From contig CALQSQ010000017.1 of NCBI GenBank assembly GCA_943333275.1, forward strand, positions 1-64,000: a stretch of 64,000 bases of DNA. The letters run 5' to 3'. Both the position numbers and the translations under genes were made by a program. The DNA is from Akkermansia muciniphila (GTDB taxonomy: Bacteria; Verrucomicrobiota; Verrucomicrobiia; Verrucomicrobiales; V1-33). The notes beneath the pieces are model-generated. The model ran no database searches. It was not told the origin of the DNA and worked only from the letters and a program-made list of their open reading frames with translations. The first letter of the stretch is position 1, and the number at the start of each line of letters is the position of its first letter. Of the stretch, positions 59,209 through 64,000 are shown piece by piece.

Positions 59209-60291
59209 CTATGCCTGCCTGATGACACGCGGACGAGGCATCCAGATGCCGGAGGAGGAGGGACGCAGAAACCAGCCCAGAAAAAACAGGGTCGACGCGC
59301 AACGCATCGCCCAGGGAAACCAGCCCGGCAGGGAGTGGCGGAGATCGATCAACGTCTCGTCGCCATTGGGAAACATGCTGAAACCGATCAACGATGGCAG
59401 GCGAAACCAATAGTAAATGATGATCGAAGCCGCCGCAAAAAGCGTCGCCAGCAAAGCCCTTCGCCGGGTCGGCAACAACCACCTCAATCCGGCAAAGAGC
59501 AGCAAACTCACCGCCATGCCAAATGCCGGCAGACCGTAGGCTTCCGCCAGATGATGCCAACCCTCCTGCAGCGGGTAATCCGGAACATGCATCCACCCCC
59601 AGACAAATCCCGGAAATCCCCCGGTCATCAGTAACAACGCCAGACGTTTGGATCTCACCGCCGATTGACTCGCCGCAGAGGACCCCAGCGAGTCCGGGCA
59701 GCGCATCACGCAACCCTGGCAACTGGCGCAATGTGCATTTGTAAAAGATTTCACGGGCTTGCTTCCGTAGAGTGTCTCCACGGCCAGCACCGGACAGGCC
59801 CCCGCGCACCAGGCACTTTTCCATTCAAAAATGCAGCCCAGACAAACGGCGACCATCGCGGTCAGCAGGAGGGTCACTGCTGTCGCAGGGCCGTTGAGAT
59901 CAAGCAGCACCCGGCGGAGCGGGATAACCAGAAGCAGCATCACCACTCCCATCAGTTGCAGCCTGGCCTGGAGCACTCCGTCCACCCGGCGCCTTTGCGA
60001 AAGCCCCAGCTTGCGGGGTAGCAGGCTGATGGACCCCAGCGGACAGAGATTCCTCCACAAGCCGGTGGCGAGCACGAACAACGCCGGTGCCATCGGGACG
60101 ATCCCATTCCAGAGAATATTCAAGGCAACGCCGGGCACCAGCCAAAGCCCCACCCACAAACCCAAAGCACCCAGCATCCCGGCCACCTGCACGGTCCGCC
60201 ATCGACGCTCCGATGCCACTGAACCTCCGCCCAGAGCCCTGGCTCCAAGCACAGGCGGCCCGCAGCCAATCCTATCCTTCTCGATGATCAT
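59209..60291 (-). CDS. Polyferredoxin-like 4Fe-4S membrane protein, 360 aa
   Basis: Seven or so TM segments with NapH/NosR/RdxA-like features: LWRNLCPLGSISLLP and AWCAGACPVLAVE (C-x-x-x-C-P loops) and one ferredoxin-like cluster CASCQGCVMRCPDS. Only one 4Fe-4S motif is fully present, fewer than NapH-type proteins. Later TM region: GGFPGFVWGWMHVPDYPL. Probably moves electrons across or along the membrane; partner unknown. Confidence 0.75.
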   Translation of the reverse strand: MIIEKDRIGCGPPVLGARALGGGSVASERRWRTVQVAGMLGALGLWVGLWLVPGVALNILWNGIVPMAPALFVLATGLWRNLCPLGSISLLPRKLGLSQRRRVDGVLQARLQLMGVVMLLLVIPLRRVLLDLNGPATAVTLLLTAMVAVCLGCIFEWKSAWCAGACPVLAVETLYGSKPVKSFTNAHCASCQGCVMRCPDSLGSSAASQSAVRSKRLALLLMTGGFPGFVWGWMHVPDYPLQEGWHHLAEAYGLPAFGMAVSLLLFAGLRWLLPTRRRALLATLFAAASIIIYYWFRLPSLIGFSMFPNGDETLIDLRHSLPGWFPWAMRCASTLFFLGWFLRPSSSGIWMPRPRVIRQA

Positions 60292-60463
60292 TGGGCCAGA
60301 CTTTCAAAAAAGCATGGCGAGGGCAAGATTTGCTTGATGAATGCCTCGAATGAATGGACGAAATCCTCCTTCCCAGCCCATTAAAACAGAGAGCGTCCTC
60401 GAATCAGGGTGCAATCACCCGCACCAATCCGGAAATTTTCTCACCGCAGACTGAACGATTGAA

Positions 60464-61411
60464 TCACTTGGGCACCCCAAGATTAGGATTGGCATCCTTC
60501 AGGCCCTGCATGGCGTCCATCATGATACGCGCGGCCCCGGCCAATTTTTTAACGGAGCCGACCGATTGATCGAGCTTGGCGAGGTCCATCACTGGAATCT
60601 GACCATTTTGAAAAGGCAGGCCACCAGCATCGCGTCCGCCCCCCCGGGTCGCGGCCTGCTCCGTCCACTGGCTGGTTAACTCCGTCAGTTTGACCTGCTG
60701 ATCCTGAGTCAAAATTTCATTTATCTGAGCGGTGAAGGCCTCATCACCCAACAGTTGCCCGTTTGCCCCGGGCCGTCCCATCACGAAACCGCCCATGTTT
60801 GCCAGCATGGTCCGGGTTGGCTGGGTGATCTGATCATATTCAGCCTGGCTCATCTCCCCTGAGGACAGGGCATCCCCAGCCAGGAACATTTCCATCATCG
60901 GCTCCGGATTGCTGCGCATGGCAGAGGCCAGCTGGGTGACAGCCCCCATGCGGTCATTGATGGCACTGGCGATCAGTGCGGAAGCCTTCTCCTGCTGGGC
61001 CTCGTCCAGACCAAGTTGGGGAGCCAGATTCTTCAGCGCCTCCTTGCTGGCCGCCTCGGCTGGGGTCGCGGCACCGGTGCTCTTGGCCATCACGTTGGCC
61101 AGTTCCATGCCTTCGTCAATCACATCACCGAGATCCGCAGAAATTTTCTGCGCCTTTTTGGCTTTTTCGGCACCATATTTTTCAGCCAGCTTGGCCCACG
61201 CCCCGGTGGCTGCACCAGCTGGCTTGGCAGCCGGAGTGGTCGCGGCTGGCTTCGCCCCGCCTTCAGTGGTTGTGTTTGATGGTGTGACCGCCGCAATTGC
61301 AGGGGCGGGACCCGCCACTTTGGAAGTTTCGGCTGCGGGCCGTGGCAGGAAATACACCATGGCACCTCCGGCTGCGAGGCCACCGATAAGAAATAGGATG
61401 CGGTTGTTCAT
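60464..61411 (-). CDS. Exported Ala-rich hypothetical protein, 315 aa
   Basis: One N-terminal TM or signal-anchor (ILFLIGGLAAGGAMVYFLP), an Ala/Pro/Thr linker, then mostly helical sequence (WAKLAEKYGAEKAKKAQKISADLGD, LAPQLGLDEAQQEKASALIASA). A Leu/Gln pattern near TQDQQVKLTELTSQW resembles the helical repeats of Spy/CpxP-like proteins, but the call is uncertain. The leader is AAACCTAAAACCTAAAAT without a Shine-Dalgarno. Confidence 0.65.
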   Translation of the reverse strand: MNNRILFLIGGLAAGGAMVYFLPRPAAETSKVAGPAPAIAAVTPSNTTTEGGAKPAATTPAAKPAGAATGAWAKLAEKYGAEKAKKAQKISADLGDVIDEGMELANVMAKSTGAATPAEAASKEALKNLAPQLGLDEAQQEKASALIASAINDRMGAVTQLASAMRSNPEPMMEMFLAGDALSSGEMSQAEYDQITQPTRTMLANMGGFVMGRPGANGQLLGDEAFTAQINEILTQDQQVKLTELTSQWTEQAATRGGGRDAGGLPFQNGQIPVMDLAKLDQSVGSVKKLAGAARIMMDAMQGLKDANPNLGVPK

Positions 61412-61710
61412 ATTATTTTAGGTTTTAGGTTTATTGCGAATGGTGTTGGAAAGTATGGCAATGGCCATACCTTACCAGCACTGCCGAGGCAACATTTATT
61501 CGGATTTCATTCAGTGACCACTAGGTGTCGTGGCCGCATCGATTGTATGACAGCAAGGAAAAATAAAATTTCCCAGCCAGGAACCCGCCTCAAGGCAACG
61601 GGTCAAAATCGAACGGCACGTCTGCAAATTCATCCGCCGTTCCAATCTTCCAGCCTCGGCAGCCCGGCCCATGATCGCAAACAAACCACGCGATCCTGGC
61701 CGCACCAAGC
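61412..61710. other. Intergenic region, nothing supported
   Basis: Upstream of the Ala-rich gene and downstream of the CotH-like gene. The short ORFs here have no recognisable protein character. The promoter of the Ala-rich gene is expected close to 61450-61500, but I see no convincing boxes. Confidence 0.4.
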
Positions 61711-64000
61711 TCATGGCCCGACCATGTTAAGCCGCAGGAACCCCCGCACCGCACCGGACATGGGCACGGCGGATCGCACTTTCCACGCGATGGATCCGTC
61801 CACCAGCGTCACCGGCGGATTGACCGTCACGATATTCGCATTGCCATTAAGCCAGTTGGCCAGCGCCGTGGACACCTCGGGCGTCACGCTGGCCTCGCTG
61901 GCTCCGCCCACGATGCGATAATCCATCGTCAGGTAGTCCTGGCTGCTCACGGTCATGACTCCAGCCTGTGGCGCAAAGTTCGCGGAGTCGGCCACCAGCC
62001 CGCAGGATCCAAGAGTATACTCCTGGGAATTCGTCAAACCATCGCCATCCGGGTCCGCCGAGGGTCCGGAGATGCTGGCATTAAGGAAATCCGCGCCACT
62101 GAAGGAGAGCGATTTCCATGTTGCGTAATTCATGGTCCGCGCCACTCCGCCCGGAATCCCGCCCGGCTGGGCGGAGGTCGTCCAGGCTGCTCCCACTCCG
62201 TGGGTGATGGGCGAGGTCAAATTGGTCAGGATCATGGAGGGTCCATACCCGTCGGCGGCAATCGGCCAGGTGAGATCGGTGGCGTTGGTTTTATAGACGA
62301 AATCCTGAACCGTCGTGAGCGATGGCCCATTGACCAGCTTGATGCGTTCGCCGGAGTTATCCAGGCTGCCGGCAAACTCCCCGGCGATCATGCTGCTGAA
62401 TCCAATGCCGTAGCGTTTCTCGAAGGCGAATTTCCGCTTCACCACCAGCACCGATCCCCCGGGCGCAATCGCCTGCACATCTCCCGTCGCAAAATTAAAC
62501 GTCACACCACTGGTGAACTGAAGCTGACGCAGATCCAGCGGCGCGGTGTAAATGTTCGTGAGCCGGATGAACTCAAAATCCCCGGCATCGGTAAGCAACG
62601 ACGCCGTCTCGGCCGATGTGGGATCCGGCGGATGGTACATGATTTCAGAAATGGACAGGCGGCTGGCCGTGGGCGTCACCGCCCCGGGCTGGAAGACCGC
62701 CTCCGTCAGCGGACTCCATTCGCCTCCAACGGCACTGCTCAGCACCCGCGAGCGCACCGTGGTAATGGCATTGAGATTGATGGAACCCGAATAAACCAGC
62801 GCCGTGGGTGCAACCCCTCCACCTGCCAGGCGGGGATCGGAACCATCCAGCGTATAGTAAATGATACTTCCAGCCGGCGCGGTCTTGCTGATGACCAGAG
62901 GATAGTTGGCCGGCGTCACGCCGCCAAACTGGCTGAAACTCGGCGGCTCGGTGTTCGGCCACAGCAACTTGTTGCGGAAGGTCCCTGCGGTCCCCGCTGG
63001 CCCGAACAAATACGCACGCCTCCCAGTAGTGGGATGGGTCATGTTTGTAAACCAGCTTGAATCCGGGACAAAGCTCGCGGGATTTCCCGGATTATTCACA
63101 TACTGAAGCAAGGGCAACACCTGCGCCTGCAGATCATCCTTTGCCTTCTTCACATGCGAAGTGGAAGCCTGGTCTTCAAGCAAACCTCCATTAAACATAA
63201 ATTTTTGGATCCGGTCTGCAAAGAGGAGCTTGAATTCAGGACTTTGGTAAAGGCGCTTGAAAATGTTCCCGCACTCGGTATTTCCATTGAGGAGGAGGGT
63301 TCCGATCGTGTCAAAGTTCACCGCCTTGCCGAACCTCCCCCATGCAGCCTCGTTATCCCACGCCACCATGCGGTATCTTCCGTTGGGAGCACGCTCGCGT
63401 TGTGCACCCCAGTTATTCTGAGGCCAGTCATCATTATTAATGTAAACGCAGCACAGGAAATAGTCGGCCATGTTCACCACATCCAGATAATTTTGCACAT
63501 TGTTATAATTGGCCAGCGTCGGAGTGCTGCTCAGCGTATCGAGCGCCGTTTGCATGGATGTCCAAAAAGTCCGATCGCCATCCACCACCTCGCTGACATA
63601 TCCCGGTCCAATGAAGAGCACATCGAACTGGTTGACCGTGTGGTAATGCTCCTGAAACATCGGCTCACGAAGACGTTCCGAAACATCATACATCCCTTTG
63701 AACTGGCCGTTGACGTAAACGGAAGACACAATGCCGATCGGGCTGAACCAGCCCATATCCCGGTAGAGTCTGCGGCTGAATTCATCGATGAAAAAGGGGT
63801 TGGTCATGTCATTTTTCCCGGCACGAAGACGGAATTGTTTGTATTCTCGGATATCGTTGTCAGGGATCGTGGCATGCTTGAGCTTGCTGTTTCCATAATC
63901 ATCCCGCCAGGCTATGTTGAAGGATGGTTTCTGGGTAAAATCGTTGACCGGCCAGGGAGAAGCTGCTGTCTGCGTCAGCTTGTAGCGAGGCCGCGCATGT
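61711..64000 (-). CDS. CotH-kinase-family surface protein, C-terminal part (at least 762 aa)
   Basis: The ORF track starts at an internal Met (63807), but the frame stays open to the window edge and reads on with FRLRAGKND just upstream, so the start lies outside. CotH-type domain with VVDGDRTFWTSMQTALD, YRMVAWDNEAAWGRFGKAV (WDNE equivalent of the catalytic loop) and FKLLFADRIQKFMFNGG. Then a chitobiase C-terminal-type beta domain (ISKTAPAGSIIYYTLDGSDP), a lamin-tail domain (SISEIMYHPPDP, DFEFIRLTNIY), and the shared ADPDGDGLTNSQEY tail ending RGFLRLNMVGP. CotH proteins phosphorylate surface proteins in Bacillus; in Verrucomicrobia they are common and uncharacterised. Confidence 0.85.
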   Translation of the reverse strand, partial: HARPRYKLTQTAASPWPVNDFTQKPSFNIAWRDDYGNSKLKHATIPDNDIREYKQFRLRAGKNDMTNPFFIDEFSRRLYRDMGWFSPIGIVSSVYVNGQFKGMYDVSERLREPMFQEHYHTVNQFDVLFIGPGYVSEVVDGDRTFWTSMQTALDTLSSTPTLANYNNVQNYLDVVNMADYFLCCVYINNDDWPQNNWGAQRERAPNGRYRMVAWDNEAAWGRFGKAVNFDTIGTLLLNGNTECGNIFKRLYQSPEFKLLFADRIQKFMFNGGLLEDQASTSHVKKAKDDLQAQVLPLLQYVNNPGNPASFVPDSSWFTNMTHPTTGRRAYLFGPAGTAGTFRNKLLWPNTEPPSFSQFGGVTPANYPLVISKTAPAGSIIYYTLDGSDPRLAGGGVAPTALVYSGSINLNAITTVRSRVLSSAVGGEWSPLTEAVFQPGAVTPTASRLSISEIMYHPPDPTSAETASLLTDAGDFEFIRLTNIYTAPLDLRQLQFTSGVTFNFATGDVQAIAPGGSVLVVKRKFAFEKRYGIGFSSMIAGEFAGSLDNSGERIKLVNGPSLTTVQDFVYKTNATDLTWPIAADGYGPSMILTNLTSPITHGVGAAWTTSAQPGGIPGGVARTMNYATWKSLSFSGADFLNASISGPSADPDGDGLTNSQEYTLGSCGLVADSANFAPQAGVMTVSSQDYLTMDYRIVGGASEASVTPEVSTALANWLNGNANIVTVNPPVTLVDGSIAWKVRSAVPMSGAVRGFLRLNMVGP

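Noticed and set aside
61511-61714. 67-aa minus-strand ORF
   Set aside because: No protein character and no conserved-looking segment; between two better-supported genes.

Overview
The window looks like a chromosomal segment of a Verrucomicrobiota bacterium, probably Verrucomicrobiaceae-like. This is inferred from gene content, not from rRNA. The pointers are exported proteins ending in a D-x-D-x-DG tail, a CotH/lamin-tail protein, a PEP-CTERM protein, a very long DUF3857/transglutaminase protein and A/C-rich leaders without an obvious Shine-Dalgarno. No rRNA or tRNA gene was seen.

Layout. 0.2-13 kb (minus strand): secreted proteins (a PstS-like binding protein, two tandem paralogues of which one has PEP-CTERM, a GH30-like glycosidase, two large CAP-domain proteins), with recF and a membrane-anchored rhodanese among them. 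12.2-31.2 kb (minus): an apparent operon running nitrilase/omega-amidase -> 2769-aa NRPS -> 2896-aa PKS/NRPS -> degenerate trypsin-fold protein, with gaps of only 6-11 bp. Domain order is FkbH-PCP-C-A(Thr)-PCP-E-C*-PCP // KS-AT-ACP-aminotransferase-C-A(Thr)-PCP-TE. I predict a glyceroyl-type starter on threonine, one malonate extension with conversion of the beta-ketone to an amine, then a second threonine. 31.2-38.3 kb (plus): exopolysaccharide export and initiation genes (outer-membrane barrel, Wza-like, Wzz/BY-kinase, polyprenyl-phosphate sugar transferase) and an unrecognised pseudopilin-like gene.

38.4-42.6 kb: seven small genes, all on the minus strand, separated by imperfect inverted repeats with GTTRRRY-like ends. 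I read these as attC sites, so this is an integron gene-cassette array with no integrase gene in view (a CALIN-type array). The last attC (next to the exopolysaccharide genes) is truncated and the proximal end abuts a 265-bp repeat. 42.6-44.3 kb: a nucleotidyltransferase/63-aa gene pair between two direct repeats, each carrying a broken XRE-type regulator.

44.4-60.3 kb: mainly housekeeping: YoaK-like membrane protein, a third CAP protein, ubiE/menG, moaC, rsmD, the DUF3857 giant, nusB, ribH, a TPR-ExbD-ExbB set, a PHP phosphatase, a 40-aa membrane peptide, a bidirectional terminator and a polyferredoxin-like membrane protein. 60.5-64 kb: an exported Ala/Pro-rich protein and a CotH-family protein running off the right edge.

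The two strongest candidates for something undescribed are the NRPS/PKS operon, with its histidine-less condensation domain and co-transcribed pseudo-protease, and the integrase-less cassette array, in which attC sequence encodes the C-termini of several cassette proteins.
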